Assembly (NCBI RefSeq): GCF_014204325.1
Contig: NZ_JACHKT010000028.1
Span: 1 to 64,000 of the forward strand
DNA length: 64,000 nucleotides
Reading direction: 5' to 3'
DNA from: Arcicella rosea
GTDB taxonomy: Bacteria > Bacteroidota > Bacteroidia > Cytophagales > Spirosomataceae
Part shown: positions 18,549 to 27,962 of the stretch, one piece after another
How positions within the stretch are numbered: the first letter of the stretch is position 1
Layout of the letters: each line of letters opens with the position of its first letter
Notes under the pieces: model-generated
The model's input: only the letters and a program-made list of their open reading frames with translations
What the model was told of the DNA's origin: nothing
The model's database searches: none
Made by a program: the position numbers and the translations under genes

Positions 18549-20450
18549 CTATTTAAAAAACTTCAACTTCACCACTTCTCTTTCTGACAAGAAACGCCAA
18601 GTACCTCTTGGTAAATCCTTTTTGTTTAAGCCAGCAAAAGTAGTTCTATCTAGTTTTAATACTTCGTATCCTAATGATTCAAAAATACGTCTAACAATTC
18701 TGTTACGACCCGAGTGAATTTTGATACCAATTACCATTCCATCTGGAGTAACCATTCCTAGTTCATCAGCTTTGATTTCACCGTCTTCTAAAGTAACGCC
18801 CGCTTTGATTTTCTCGAAATGTTCTTCTGTCAAAGGTTTATCCAATTCTACTTGGTATAACTTTTCGATTTCGTTAGAAGGGTGAGTCAATTTATCCGCT
18901 AATTCACCATCGTTCGTCAATAATAAAAGACCTGTCGTGTTTCTGTCCAAACGACCTACTGGATAGATACGTTCTTCACAAGCATTTTTCACTAAATCCA
19001 TTACTGTTTTACGGTCGTTCGGGTCTTCAGTCGTGGTGATAAAATCTTTTGGTTTGTTCACCAAAACATACACCATTTTCTCACGATTCAATTTCTTAGT
19101 ACCATACTTAACAATGTCACCAGGTTTTACTTGATAACCCATTTCAGTAACAACTTCGCCATTTACTTTAATTGCACCCGCTTTGATTAAATCATCTGCT
19201 TCACGACGAGAACAAACGCCTGAATTAGCAATATAGCGGTTCAAACGTACTTCTGAAGTAGATTTATGCTCAGATTTTTCAATCAATTTCTGAACTTTTC
19301 TTGGGGCAGTATCTTTGTACTTATCAAGTTTGTAGTTCGGTGTCCATTTATCAGACTGTTCTACTGGTCTGTGGGCTTTGAAAAGATTATCTCCTCCGAA
19401 ATTTGCTTTGGCAGAACCAAAAGTTTTTTCGGGTCTATCGTCTCTACTTTTTTTTTCAAAACTTCCTGCATCTGGACGAGGTTTGTTAAAGTCTCCTTTA
19501 TCAAATCTCTTGCCAAGAGGCTTTCTTTTATCTACAAACTCTTTGCGTTCAAAAGCTGGCTTATCACCTTGTGGTTTAAAGTCACGACGCTCTGAGTTAA
19601 ATTCTCTTCTTTCTCCTTGAGGTTTGAAATCACGACGTTCTGAGTTAAATTCTCTTCTTTCTCCTTGAGGTTTGAACTCACGACGTTCTGAGTTGAATTC
19701 TCTTCTTTCTCCTTGTGGTTTGAACTCACGACGTTCTGAGTTGAATTCTCTTCTTTCGCCTTGTGGTTTGAACTCACGACGTTCTGAGTTAAATTCTCTT
19801 CTTTCTCCTTGAGGTTTGAACTCACGACGTTCTGAATTGAACTCTCTTCTTTCACCTTGTGGTTTGAAATCACGACGTTCACCTGAGTTAAATTCTCTTC
19901 TTTCGCCTTGTGGTTTGAACTCACGACGTTCTCCTGAGTTGAATTCTCTTCTTTCGCCTTGAGGTTTAAATTCACGACGTTCACCTGAATTGAATTCTCT
20001 TCTTTCTCCTTGAGGTTTGAACTCACGACGCTCTCCCGAATTAAATTCTCTTCTTTCTCCTTGTGGTTTGAAATCACGACGTTCGCCAGCGTTGAATTCT
20101 CTTCTTTCGCCCTGTGGTTTGAAATCACGACGTTCACCTGAGTTAAATTCTCTTCTTTCTCCTTGAGGTTTGAACTCACGACGTTCGCCAGCGTTGAATT
20201 CTCTTCTTTCTCCTTGAGGTTTGAACTCACGACGTTCGCCTGAGTTGAATTCTCTTCTTTCGCCTTGAGGTTTGAACTCACGACGTTCACCTGAATTGAA
20301 CTCTCTTCTTTCTCCTTGAGGTCTCTCGCCTCCGAAAGGCTTTCTTGCAGGCACTTCACGTCCTAATTCACGGCTTAACTCGTCTTTTCTGTCACGAGTT
20401 TGTTGTCTTCTCTCGAAGCCCAAATCTTCTTTTTCGATTCGCTTTCTCAT
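18549..20450 (-). CDS. RsuA/RluB-family 23S/16S rRNA pseudouridine synthase with long repetitive N-terminal extension
   Basis: The C-terminal 240 residues are a complete pseudouridine synthase: an S4 RNA-binding domain (VRLNRYIANSGVCSRREAD) and the catalytic domain with the active Asp in the GRLDRNTTGLLLLTNDG motif. It should isomerise a uridine in rRNA. Ahead of this lies a disordered, strongly basic N-terminus with 15 tandem units of GERREF.../...FKPQ type. Nine are 17 residues long, then six are 16 long because one Gly is lost. The start is the ATG at 20450, not the TTG 15 bases upstream. RluB is the most likely subclass, but the target position is not provable here. The tail probably binds RNA (inference). 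Confidence 0.9.
   Translation of the reverse strand: MRKRIEKEDLGFERRQQTRDRKDELSRELGREVPARKPFGGERPQGERREFNSGERREFKPQGERREFNSGERREFKPQGERREFNAGERREFKPQGERREFNSGERRDFKPQGERREFNAGERRDFKPQGERREFNSGERREFKPQGERREFNSGERREFKPQGERREFNSGERREFKPQGERREFNSGERRDFKPQGERREFNSERREFKPQGERREFNSERREFKPQGERREFNSERREFKPQGERREFNSERREFKPQGERREFNSERRDFKPQGERREFNSERRDFKPQGDKPAFERKEFVDKRKPLGKRFDKGDFNKPRPDAGSFEKKSRDDRPEKTFGSAKANFGGDNLFKAHRPVEQSDKWTPNYKLDKYKDTAPRKVQKLIEKSEHKSTSEVRLNRYIANSGVCSRREADDLIKAGAIKVNGEVVTEMGYQVKPGDIVKYGTKKLNREKMVYVLVNKPKDFITTTEDPNDRKTVMDLVKNACEERIYPVGRLDRNTTGLLLLTNDGELADKLTHPSNEIEKLYQVELDKPLTEEHFEKIKAGVTLEDGEIKADELGMVTPDGMVIGIKIHSGRNRIVRRIFESLGYEVLKLDRTTFAGLNKKDLPRGTWRFLSEREVVKLKFFK
19569..20315 (-). 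repeat. In-frame tandem repeat in the pseudouridine synthase gene (9 x 51 bp, then 6 x 48 bp)
   Basis: Fifteen units. In coding order (from 20315 downwards) nine units of 51 bp are followed by six of 48 bp that all lack the same Gly codon. Variation is limited to Ser/Ala and Glu/Asp swaps and synonymous changes, which indicates recent unit turnover. All frames stay open because each unit is a multiple of three. Confidence 0.95.
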
Positions 20451-20465
20451 TGTTAATTTTATCAA

Positions 20466-20982
20466 CGATTCTAGAAATTATCTGTTCATAAATCGCAGAT
20501 GTCTTAGTTAAAATATTGCAACATCACTGCTGTAAAATATTTTTCTCAAATTTCTGATTGAATAAATAAAATATTTAAAATTTGAAAATAAGTTATTCAC
20601 TTTCAGAAACTTAAAAAAATCCTTTTAATAAAAGGCTCGCAAAGGTACGATAAAATTTATATTTAAAATACTTATTAAAGTACAAATTTTGAAATATTTT
20701 TTTACCGTATTTTTTTGTAAAATTTTACTCATTTGAAGCCACGTTTATTTCAACAAAACCAGCCATCAAAAATTGTATGAGTCATTGATTTTATCTTCCT
20801 GAGGTTTTAAGCCTAAATTAAAATCTATCAAGTACAATCATTTTAGGCAAAAACACGTTTATAAAATGGTTATATTTACCGTATCTGAGCAAAAAATATT
20901 CTTTTTATGATTTCAATAAAATTTTAAAGAATACACTTTCAAGTTTCTCAGATTAATCAAATCAATTCTCTTAAAGAAAACT
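20466..20982. other. Divergent intergenic region, AT-rich, without genes
   Basis: About 515 bp between the pseudouridine synthase gene and the PorE-like gene. On the minus strand TACCTTTG (20647-20640) matches the -7 consensus and may drive the synthase gene with a leader of about 185 bases; no -33 TTTG sits at the right distance. Nothing comparable was found for the rightward gene. No coding remnant was seen. Confidence 0.4.
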
Positions 20983-22971
20983 ATGCAAAAATTTCGTCAA
21001 CTTATAGCTCTTTTTGCAGCGATTATCTTGTTGAATAGTTGTAATTCAGCACTTCAATCGTTTAAAAAAGGACAGAAAAAATTTGACAATGGTGAATTTG
21101 AATTAGCCATTAAAGAATTAAAAAAGGCATCTGCTGCAAATTATGAATTGGCTAAAACAAGTTATTTAATAGCAGAGTCATATCGTTTATCGAATCGAAG
21201 CATTCTGGCGGGAGAGTATTATGAAAAAGCATTGGCTGCTGGAAGCAGAGAGAACGATTTGCGTTATCATTTAGCGACCACCCAAAAAATGCAAGGAAAG
21301 TATCAAGAAGCTGCCAAAAATTTGGAAAAGTATCTTTCTGGCGTACCAAGTAAATTGTTCAAAAGCAAAGCTCAAGCTGAAATCGACCAATTAGAAGAAG
21401 TGGAAGCTTTAGCCAATAAAAAAACGTACATCGAATTAAAACCTTTGAATATTAATTCTACTGGGGCTGAATTTGCACCAATTATTCAAGGAAACGATTT
21501 GATTTTTACAGCTTCACGCAAAGATATTGTCTATAAAAATAATGGTTTGCCTTACTTGGGTTTATACAGAGCGGCTTTGAATAGCCCAACAGAATTGGGG
21601 AATCCAACACTTTTCAGCACAACAATCTTTAAAAGTAATGCTAACGAAGGCACGCCAACCTTTTCGAAAGATGGGAAAATGATGGTTTTTGCAAGAGGAA
21701 ATGCGGGAAAACGTTCAGATGAATCTCCAGATGTAGATTTATACATTTCAAGAAATATTGACGGCGTTTGGACAGAACCTGAAATGATTTCAGTATCAGA
21801 TTCATTGGCTTGGGATGGTTGTCCATCTTTTTCGGCAGATAATAAAACACTCTACTTTGGTTCAAATCGCTTGGGTGGAAAAGGTGGAATAGATTTGTAT
21901 CGTGCTAATATTGACAATGCTGGCAGATTTGGCAGAGCTATTAATTTAGGAGCAGACATTAATACTGCTGGCGATGAAATGTTTCCTTATGTTTCGGCAG
22001 ATGGAAAATTATATTTTTCTTCGGATGGACACGCAGGTTTAGGAGGGTTAGATTTATTTGTGGCAACTCGTAAGAATGGTGAAATTTCAGTAGAACATTT
22101 AGGTATTCCATTAAATTCTCGTTTTGATGATTTTGGTCTGGTTGCGATAGATTCTACCAAAGGATATTTTGCTTCCAATCGTGATTCAGGAAAAGGAGAT
22201 GACGATATTTATTATTTCGAGAATACTCAGCCAGATAAAAAGTACGATGTACCAGTAATTGCTAAAGAAACGCCAAAAAAGAAAATTATTCGTTATTTCT
22301 TAGCTGGAAGTATTACTGATATGAACAATCAGCCATTGGATGAAGTAAAAGTGGCAATTATTGATAATTCAACGAACCAAGCCATTGAGGAAATTTACAC
22401 AAAATCGGAAGGCACTTTTGGCAAAGTAAAAATGGAAGAAGATAAATCTTATACGATTGTCACTGAAAAAAATGGTTACTTCACCAAACGTGAACCTTTT
22501 ACGATGCTTGGGAAATCGGTACCATTAGAGCTTCTCACAAAAGCAGAAACAGATACTACTTTTTATGCAAGTATTAAATTAGATAAACCAGAAGTAGGGA
22601 AAGAAATCACAAAAATCTTTCAAATCGCTCCAATTTATTATGATTTAGATAAAGCTGATATTAGAAGCGATGCTTCGCCAGAATTGGATAAAATCGTTCA
22701 GATTTTGAATGATAATCCAACCATTAGGTTAGAATTAGGTTCACATACCGATTCAAGAGCGACGACAGAGTATAATGCCAAATTATCACAAAGAAGAGCA
22801 GATGCGGCAGTTGCTTATATTATCTCAAAAGGAATTGCTGCTGCTAGAATTGTAGCAAAAGGTTATGGTGAAAGTCAATTAGTAAACAAATGTGCTGACG
22901 GAGTAAATTGTACAGAAGAAGAACATCAGCTAAATCGTAGAACAGAGTTTAAAGTATTATCGGTGAAGTAA
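20983..22971 (+). CDS. PorE-like OmpA-family lipoprotein (TPR, beta-propeller, CRD, OmpA)
   Basis: Outer-membrane lipoprotein of 662 residues (lipobox LLNSC, Cys at about 20). Domains in order: TPR-like helices (about 30-150), PD40/WD40-like beta-propeller repeats (about 160-410, with blades such as PTFSKDGKMMVFA and PSFSADNKTLYFGS), a carboxypeptidase-regulatory-like domain (about 435-510), and an OmpA peptidoglycan-binding domain (about 540-660, with LGSHTDSRATTEYNAKLSQRRADAA type core). The order and length match PorE (PG1058) of the type IX secretion system. Paralogues with the same layout exist beside PorP/SprF genes, but none is here. A role in anchoring the secretion machine to peptidoglycan is likely. 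Confidence 0.8.
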   Translation: MQKFRQLIALFAAIILLNSCNSALQSFKKGQKKFDNGEFELAIKELKKASAANYELAKTSYLIAESYRLSNRSILAGEYYEKALAAGSRENDLRYHLATTQKMQGKYQEAAKNLEKYLSGVPSKLFKSKAQAEIDQLEEVEALANKKTYIELKPLNINSTGAEFAPIIQGNDLIFTASRKDIVYKNNGLPYLGLYRAALNSPTELGNPTLFSTTIFKSNANEGTPTFSKDGKMMVFARGNAGKRSDESPDVDLYISRNIDGVWTEPEMISVSDSLAWDGCPSFSADNKTLYFGSNRLGGKGGIDLYRANIDNAGRFGRAINLGADINTAGDEMFPYVSADGKLYFSSDGHAGLGGLDLFVATRKNGEISVEHLGIPLNSRFDDFGLVAIDSTKGYFASNRDSGKGDDDIYYFENTQPDKKYDVPVIAKETPKKKIIRYFLAGSITDMNNQPLDEVKVAIIDNSTNQAIEEIYTKSEGTFGKVKMEEDKSYTIVTEKNGYFTKREPFTMLGKSVPLELLTKAETDTTFYASIKLDKPEVGKEITKIFQIAPIYYDLDKADIRSDASPELDKIVQILNDNPTIRLELGSHTDSRATTEYNAKLSQRRADAAVAYIISKGIAAARIVAKGYGESQLVNKCADGVNCTEEEHQLNRRTEFKVLSVK

Positions 22972-22987
22972 GTAACTGAGTAAACAA

Positions 22988-23235
22988 CATAAACATGAGT
23001 CATCCCGAATTTTCTCTTGAAAAAGTGAATTTTAAAAGATTTCAATGTTTTTTGGATTGGTTCTCGTCCTTACTTTTTGCCTTGATGCAAAAAGTAACAA
23101 AAAAATCAAGAATTCCTAAACTCGCTTCGCTCAAACAGTAGGAATTCGTTGTTCATCAATCACAAAAAAGCGGTCGAAATTAGTTTTTCGACCGCTTTTT
23201 TGTGATTTTAAAATTCGGGATGACTCATGTTTATG
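22988..23235. mobile_element. MITE-like element, 248 bp, perfect 26-bp terminal inverted repeats
   Basis: The ends 22988-23013 and 23210-23235 are exact reverse complements over 26 bp (outer part CATAAACATGAGTCATCCC). Inside are three further inverted repeats: TTACTTTTTGC / GCAAAAAGTAA (23070-23097), GAATTCCTA / TAGGAATTC (23110-23147), and the strong hairpin GCGGTCGAAA / TTTCGACCGC flanked by A and T runs (about 23170-23197). There is no open frame of note. It fills nearly the whole gap between two convergent genes and ends one base from the lon stop codon. A second partial copy occupies 1-109. No target duplication could be fixed with confidence. Confidence 0.8.
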
Positions 23236-23236
23236 A

Positions 23237-25723
23237 CTAATTTAAAATTGCTTCTCGCTTATCTTCAGGAAAAATAAAATTGATTGGCTTTGAAACCTTT
23301 TCTTCCATCAAGGCAATTTTCAGTACTTCATCTACCATATCTACATAATGGAAAGTAAGATCTGAAATATAAGACGGCGTGATTTCTTCGATGTCTTTTC
23401 TGTTTTTATGACACAAAATAATCTCTTGAATTCCTGCACGTTTAGCCGCTAAAATCTTTTCTTTGATACCGCCAACTGGCAATACTTTTCCACGTAAGGT
23501 TACTTCGCCAGTCATAGCTAAATTAGGCTTTACTTTACGCTGTGTTAAAGCTGAAGCGATAGACGTTGTCATCGTTATACCTGCCGAAGGGCCATCTTTA
23601 GGAACTGCTCCAGCTGGTACGTGAATATGAAGGTTATAATAATCGAAAATACGATAGTCAATATCATATTCTTCTGCATGAGCTCTCAAATATGAAAGTG
23701 CAGCCATCGCTGATTCTTTCATTACATCACCTAACTGACCCGATAAAGTAACGCCACCTTTTCCACGATTCAAGATTGATTCAATGAATAAAATATCGCC
23801 CCCAACGGGAGTCCAAGCCAAACCTGTAACAACACCAGCAGTATCATTTGTTTCGTATAAATCTTTATCGAAATACTCTTGTCCAAGCAATTTCACCACT
23901 TCCTCTGGTTTAATCACCTTTGGATATTCTTCTTGCATGGCAATTGATTTCGTTACTTTTCTAATCAATTTACCGACTTGCTGTTCCAGTTTTCTAACGC
24001 CAGATTCACGAGTGTAGCCTTCAATTAATTTTTGTAAAGCGGCATCCGTAATATTCAAAGTTTTATTTTCTAAACCATGTTCTTCTTTTTGTTTTGGAAC
24101 AAGGTGTTTTTTGGCAATCTGTACTTTCTCCTCCATCGTATAACCGCTGATGTCAATGATTTCCATACGGTCACGAAGAGCTGGATGAATACTATCTAAA
24201 GAGTTTGCAGTAGCAATAAACAATACTTTAGAAAGGTCATATTCAACCTCCAAGTAATTATCCATGAACGCATTGTTTTGCTCTGGGTCAAGTACTTCTA
24301 ATAAAGCTGAAGACGGGTCTCCACGATGGTCTGAACCAACTTTATCAATTTCGTCCAAAATAAAAACTGGATTTGCAGAACCTGCTTTTTTAATATTTTG
24401 GATTAATTTTCCCGGCATAGCACCGATATAAGTTTTACGATGTCCTCTGATTTCAGATTCATCATGCAAACCGCCCAATGCCATTCTTACATATTTTCTA
24501 CCTAAAGCTTTCGCAACAGATTTCCCTAATGAAGTTTTTCCAACACCTGGAGGGCCGTATAAACATAAAATTGGGGCTTTCATATTGCCTTTCATTTTTA
24601 ATACGGCTAAGTATTCTATGATTCTTTCTTTTACTTTTTCTAGTCCGAAATGGTCAGAATCAAGTACTTTTTGGGCTTTCTTGAGGTCGAAATTATCTTT
24701 TGTAATTTCGTTCCAAGGTAAATCAACCAATAATTCAACATAATTCATCAACATCGGATATTCTGCCGACATCGAATTAGTACGTTGTAATTTGGCTAAT
24801 TCTTTTTGGAAATGATCACTGATTTCTTTGCTCCACTTCTTATTCGCTCCTTTTGCTCTGATTTTATCAAGTTCTGCTTCTGGACTATCAACGCCCAATT
24901 CTTCTTGCAAAACTTTAATTTGCTGACGCAAATAATAATCACGCTGTTGTTGGTCAATATCGCTACTTGCCTTACTTTGAATTTCACGCTTGATTTCCAA
25001 TAAATCAATATCGGTCATCATCAATTCAAGTAATTTTCTAGCCTGCTCAAGTCCATTAATTGTTTCTAACAATTGCTGTTTTTCAGCTAATTCAGCATTG
25101 ACATTGGCAGAAAGGAAGTGAATCAGAAAGCTTGGAGATTCAATATTATCTAAAGCGATTTGTGCTTCACGAGGAATTTCTGGGTTCAAGAATAAAATTC
25201 TTGTAGCCATTTCTCGCAAAGACTGAATCAAGGCTTTGTTTTCTTTATTGAGTTTAGCAGGTAAATTATCTTCTAAATACTTTACTTTCGCAATAAGATT
25301 TGGCTCTGTTTTGATGTAATTCTCTACTTCAAAACGCTTACGTCCTTGAACAATAATTGTTGTATTTCCACCCGGTAATACAATCATTTTGATGATATGT
25401 GCTACCGTTCCAACTTTATACAAGTCTTCGCCAACGGGTTCTTCTTTATTCGGATTAGCTTGTGTGATTACACCAATGGTTCTATTTCCTTTGTAAGCTT
25501 TTTTGACAAGTCTAACAGATTTTTGTCTTCCAACAGTAATTGGAATTACCATTCCCGGGAATAAAATAACATTTCGAATAGGTAATATTGGTAATTCGTC
25601 AGTAAGTTTTCCAAGTTTTTCATCATCAACTCCTTCTGAACCAAGAGGAATCAATTCAATGCCATCGAAATCAGAAATTTCGGCAAGCTTAAGGTTATTT
25701 AAAAAGTTTTTATCTAGACTCAT
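23237..25723 (-). CDS. lon: ATP-dependent protease Lon
   Basis: Cytosolic AAA+ serine protease degrading damaged and regulatory proteins. The 828 residues are normal for LonA. Domains: N-terminal substrate-binding domain (about 40-240), coiled helical region, AAA+ module with Walker [10 protein letters not shown] (about 390-398) and Walker [12 protein letters not shown], and the S16 protease domain with the catalytic Ser in KDGPSAGIT (Ser713) and Lys in GGIKEKIL (Lys756). Two TGNCA-type inverted motifs lie upstream and may mediate stress control. The stop codon is followed after one base by a MITE whose hairpin can act as terminator. Confidence 0.97.
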   Translation of the reverse strand: MSLDKNFLNNLKLAEISDFDGIELIPLGSEGVDDEKLGKLTDELPILPIRNVILFPGMVIPITVGRQKSVRLVKKAYKGNRTIGVITQANPNKEEPVGEDLYKVGTVAHIIKMIVLPGGNTTIIVQGRKRFEVENYIKTEPNLIAKVKYLEDNLPAKLNKENKALIQSLREMATRILFLNPEIPREAQIALDNIESPSFLIHFLSANVNAELAEKQQLLETINGLEQARKLLELMMTDIDLLEIKREIQSKASSDIDQQQRDYYLRQQIKVLQEELGVDSPEAELDKIRAKGANKKWSKEISDHFQKELAKLQRTNSMSAEYPMLMNYVELLVDLPWNEITKDNFDLKKAQKVLDSDHFGLEKVKERIIEYLAVLKMKGNMKAPILCLYGPPGVGKTSLGKSVAKALGRKYVRMALGGLHDESEIRGHRKTYIGAMPGKLIQNIKKAGSANPVFILDEIDKVGSDHRGDPSSALLEVLDPEQNNAFMDNYLEVEYDLSKVLFIATANSLDSIHPALRDRMEIIDISGYTMEEKVQIAKKHLVPKQKEEHGLENKTLNITDAALQKLIEGYTRESGVRKLEQQVGKLIRKVTKSIAMQEEYPKVIKPEEVVKLLGQEYFDKDLYETNDTAGVVTGLAWTPVGGDILFIESILNRGKGGVTLSGQLGDVMKESAMAALSYLRAHAEEYDIDYRIFDYYNLHIHVPAGAVPKDGPSAGITMTTSIASALTQRKVKPNLAMTGEVTLRGKVLPVGGIKEKILAAKRAGIQEIILCHKNRKDIEEITPSYISDLTFHYVDMVDEVLKIALMEEKVSKPINFIFPEDKREAILN

Positions 25724-25851
25724 ATTATGTATTATGCAAATTTGGAAATATGTAATGTGATGATGTAGCCAAAGCTTATCAAATACTATTTAATTTAAGT
25801 GGAGAATAGTTTAAAATTGTGTGCCGACTATTTCCAAATTCAAATGAAATG

Positions 25852-25953
25852 TTCTGCCACAATGACAGAAGTTATAAAATTACACTTAAAAATTATACAA
25901 ACAAATTTCATTTATTAAACGGTCAAACCTTATGCCAATTGACATATTGGCAT
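25852..25953 (-). promoter_or_regulatory. Two candidate operators upstream of lon
   Basis: Two inverted motifs of similar make-up. The first is TTCTG...CAGAA at 25852-25870, containing TGCCA, three bases, TGACA. The second is ATGCCAAT (25932-25939) and ATTGGCAT (25946-25953) with TGACAT between. Both are built from TGNCA half-sites. They lie 130-230 bp upstream of the lon start, in a region with no exact TAnnTTTG element. A stress-response operator is a guess from position and symmetry. Confidence 0.4.
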
Positions 25954-26044
25954 GGGTTTAATAGGATGTACAAAGGTTTTTATACTCTTTTACTGCTTTT
26001 TGTTAAAAATTATGCTGAAAGACTAAAGCCAAAATCCTTTCGTT

Positions 26045-26182
26045 ATGATTGAAACAAAAAACAATCATTTAAAATCTCATATTGATTATTTTAAATTAGC
26101 GATAAAGTAGTGGTTTTATGTGGAACCTCTTATGCTATTTATGATGAAGATGATTTTGAAATGTTTGGGATTCGATTCATTT
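26045..26182 (+). pseudogene. Possible frameshifted remnant of a small gene
   Basis: From the ATG at 26045 one frame reads 21 residues ending in a stop at 26108-26110. Overlapping its end, the next frame reads about 28 residues with protein-like character (including VVVLCGTSYAIYDEDDFE) to a stop at 26180-26182. A single-base shift near 26095-26100 would join them into a protein of about 47 residues. A terminator-like hairpin follows at 26208-26240. No family is recognised. Chance open reading cannot be excluded. Confidence 0.3.
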
Positions 26183-26207
26183 GAAATAATTACCTGACCA
26201 CTTTTAC

Positions 26208-26240
26208 AAAATCCCGATTCAGCAATGGACGGGATTTTTG
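26208..26240 (+). terminator. Hairpin terminator
   Basis: AAAATCCCG (26208-26216) and CGGGATTTT (26230-26238) with a 13-base loop, followed by more T residues. The only candidate rightward transcript before it is the possible gene remnant at 26045-26182. It also insulates the HMG-CoA lyase gene. Confidence 0.6.
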
Positions 26241-26335
26241 TTTTTCATCAGAAAAAGGCTATGTTTAATGAGTAATTCGGTACTTCAAAAACAATCTAAA
26301 ATCATTGTTGATAATTCAATAATGAACCTTAAAAC

Positions 26336-27190
26336 ATGAAAAAGATTAAACTGATAGAATGCCCACGAGATGCCATGCAAGGCTGGGAAAGGCAAATTCC
26401 AACTGAACAAAAAATTACTTATCTCAAGCAATTATTACAAGTTGGTTTTGATACACTTGATTTCGGCAGTTTTGTTTCACCCAAAGCCATTCCTCAAATG
26501 GCAGATACAGAGTTAGTGTATCGTGCTTTGGAAGAAAGTAATTCTCCGACAAAATTACTGGCAATCATCGCAAATTTACGTGGAGCAGAAAAAGCTGTTA
26601 CATTTGAAAAAATCAAATACTTAGGTTTTCCATTTTCTATTTCAGAAACCTTCCAACAACGCAACACGAATATTTCTGTTGAAGAAGCTTTTAAAACTGT
26701 AGAAGCCATTCAAGCACTTTGTTTGAAGAATAATAAAGAATTGGTTGTATATTTTTCAATGGCTTTTGGGAATCCTTATCAAGATGCTTATGATGTTGAA
26801 ATTGTAACGAATTGGGCGGAAAAGATGGCAAATATTGGTATTAAAATTATTGCACTTTCGGATACCGTAGGCTTGGCAAATGCTGAAATTATTTCATCAA
26901 TTTTCAATACTTTAATTCCTGCCTATCCGAATATTGAATTTGGCGGACATTTTCATGCCCGTGCTGATGCTTGGTTACCCAAAATACAAGCGGCTTATGA
27001 AGCAGGTTGTACTCGTTTTGATGGAGCCATTGGCGGTTTTGGCGGTTGTCCGATGGCGGAAGATGAATTAGTTGGTAATATCAACACTCAAAACTTGATT
27101 GACTTTTTCGAAAATCAACAAATTGATATGGGACTAAATCTATCAGCTTTTAAGAAAGCTGTTCAAGAAAGCTGGCGTATTTTTGTTTGA
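26336..27190 (+). CDS. Hydroxymethylglutaryl-CoA lyase
   Basis: Cleaves 3-hydroxy-3-methylglutaryl-CoA to acetyl-CoA and acetoacetate, the last step of leucine breakdown. The 284 residues form the HMGL-like TIM barrel: IECPRDAMQGWERQIPT at the N-terminus (substrate and metal residues), the metal-binding HFHAR motif late in the barrel, and the Gly-Cys-Pro active-site loop in IGGFGGCPMAEDELVGN near the C-terminus. The signature Cys is what separates lyases from citramalate and isopropylmalate synthases. Acyl-CoA dehydrogenases and an enoyl-CoA hydratase elsewhere in the window may belong to the same pathway, although they are not in one operon. Confidence 0.9.
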   Translation: MKKIKLIECPRDAMQGWERQIPTEQKITYLKQLLQVGFDTLDFGSFVSPKAIPQMADTELVYRALEESNSPTKLLAIIANLRGAEKAVTFEKIKYLGFPFSISETFQQRNTNISVEEAFKTVEAIQALCLKNNKELVVYFSMAFGNPYQDAYDVEIVTNWAEKMANIGIKIIALSDTVGLANAEIISSIFNTLIPAYPNIEFGGHFHARADAWLPKIQAAYEAGCTRFDGAIGGFGGCPMAEDELVGNINTQNLIDFFENQQIDMGLNLSAFKKAVQESWRIFV

Positions 27191-27264
27191 GATTTTGGAA
27201 ATCTACAACATGATAATTACCTTGTTTACATTATTTTTCTATAACAATTTATACATACCTTTCT

Positions 27265-27954
27265 ATGAAAAAGCTACTATTTATTCTACTACTTTTACAA
27301 AGTACATTTTCTTTTTCCCAAAAATTTGGAGCAAGAATTGGATTGAGTTTTTCTGACCAAATTATTAGTTTGCCCAACATCGGTTTTTTGTATGAAATAC
27401 CACTATCAAACAAATTATCACTTAGTACTGAGTTAAATAGAACTGTGAGAGGGCATATTGTTAAGGTAACCTATTTAGATGGTATAGGTAGGGCTTTAGC
27501 TTATGGAGATGAAGGAATAGTTAATTCCTTTGTTGAATTGCCATTACATTTGAAGCTTCATCTTAACAAAAACAATAACCCGAACACTGGCTTTTCATTA
27601 AAAGCAGGTCCATATATTGGTTATTCACTAAAAAGAACGCTTTTTTTAAAAAGTGGTATAATGGATAGTGACTGGTTGAGGGATAGAGCAAAAGAATTTG
27701 ATGGTTCTACGATTGGTGCCTCAAAAATTGACTATGGAATAAATCTGGGATTAGTATATGGCTTAAAGAAAATTTCGTTAAATTTTGAATTGAGATATTA
27801 CAAAGGCTTTTCTAAACAAGAGCGACAAAATTTGTATTTTTATGATAAGTTTCAACCAAATGACCCTTTTGACAATGGTTTGAAAGATTATGTTGATGGA
27901 CCCAAAATAAATGATATTGGTGGCTTTGAATGGGCTGTAGGATACAGGTTTTAA
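27265..27954 (+). CDS. Outer-membrane beta-barrel protein (porin-family, PorT-like fold)
   Basis: A signal peptide at about 1-19 (LLLLQSTFSFSQ) precedes about 210 residues of alternating hydrophobic strands. The C-terminus ends in an aromatic residue (WAVGYRF), as outer-membrane barrels do. The pattern fits the 'outer membrane protein beta-barrel' families common in Bacteroidota. TACCTTTC just before the start resembles the -7 element with one mismatch. It is convergent with sdaA, only eight bases apart. No specific function can be given. Confidence 0.75.
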   Translation: MKKLLFILLLLQSTFSFSQKFGARIGLSFSDQIISLPNIGFLYEIPLSNKLSLSTELNRTVRGHIVKVTYLDGIGRALAYGDEGIVNSFVELPLHLKLHLNKNNNPNTGFSLKAGPYIGYSLKRTLFLKSGIMDSDWLRDRAKEFDGSTIGASKIDYGINLGLVYGLKKISLNFELRYYKGFSKQERQNLYFYDKFQPNDPFDNGLKDYVDGPKINDIGGFEWAVGYRF

Positions 27955-27962
27955 TGTATATC

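Noticed and set aside
19532-20359. 275-codon frame overlapping the pseudouridine synthase repeats
   Set aside because: It is a shifted reading of the 51/48-bp repeats; the repeat length being a multiple of three keeps every frame open. The real frame carries the S4 and catalytic domains.
25819-26052. 77-codon rightward frame upstream of lon
   Set aside because: Biased, Cys- and aromatic-rich composition with no recognisable family; it covers the candidate lon operators and has no promoter or terminator.
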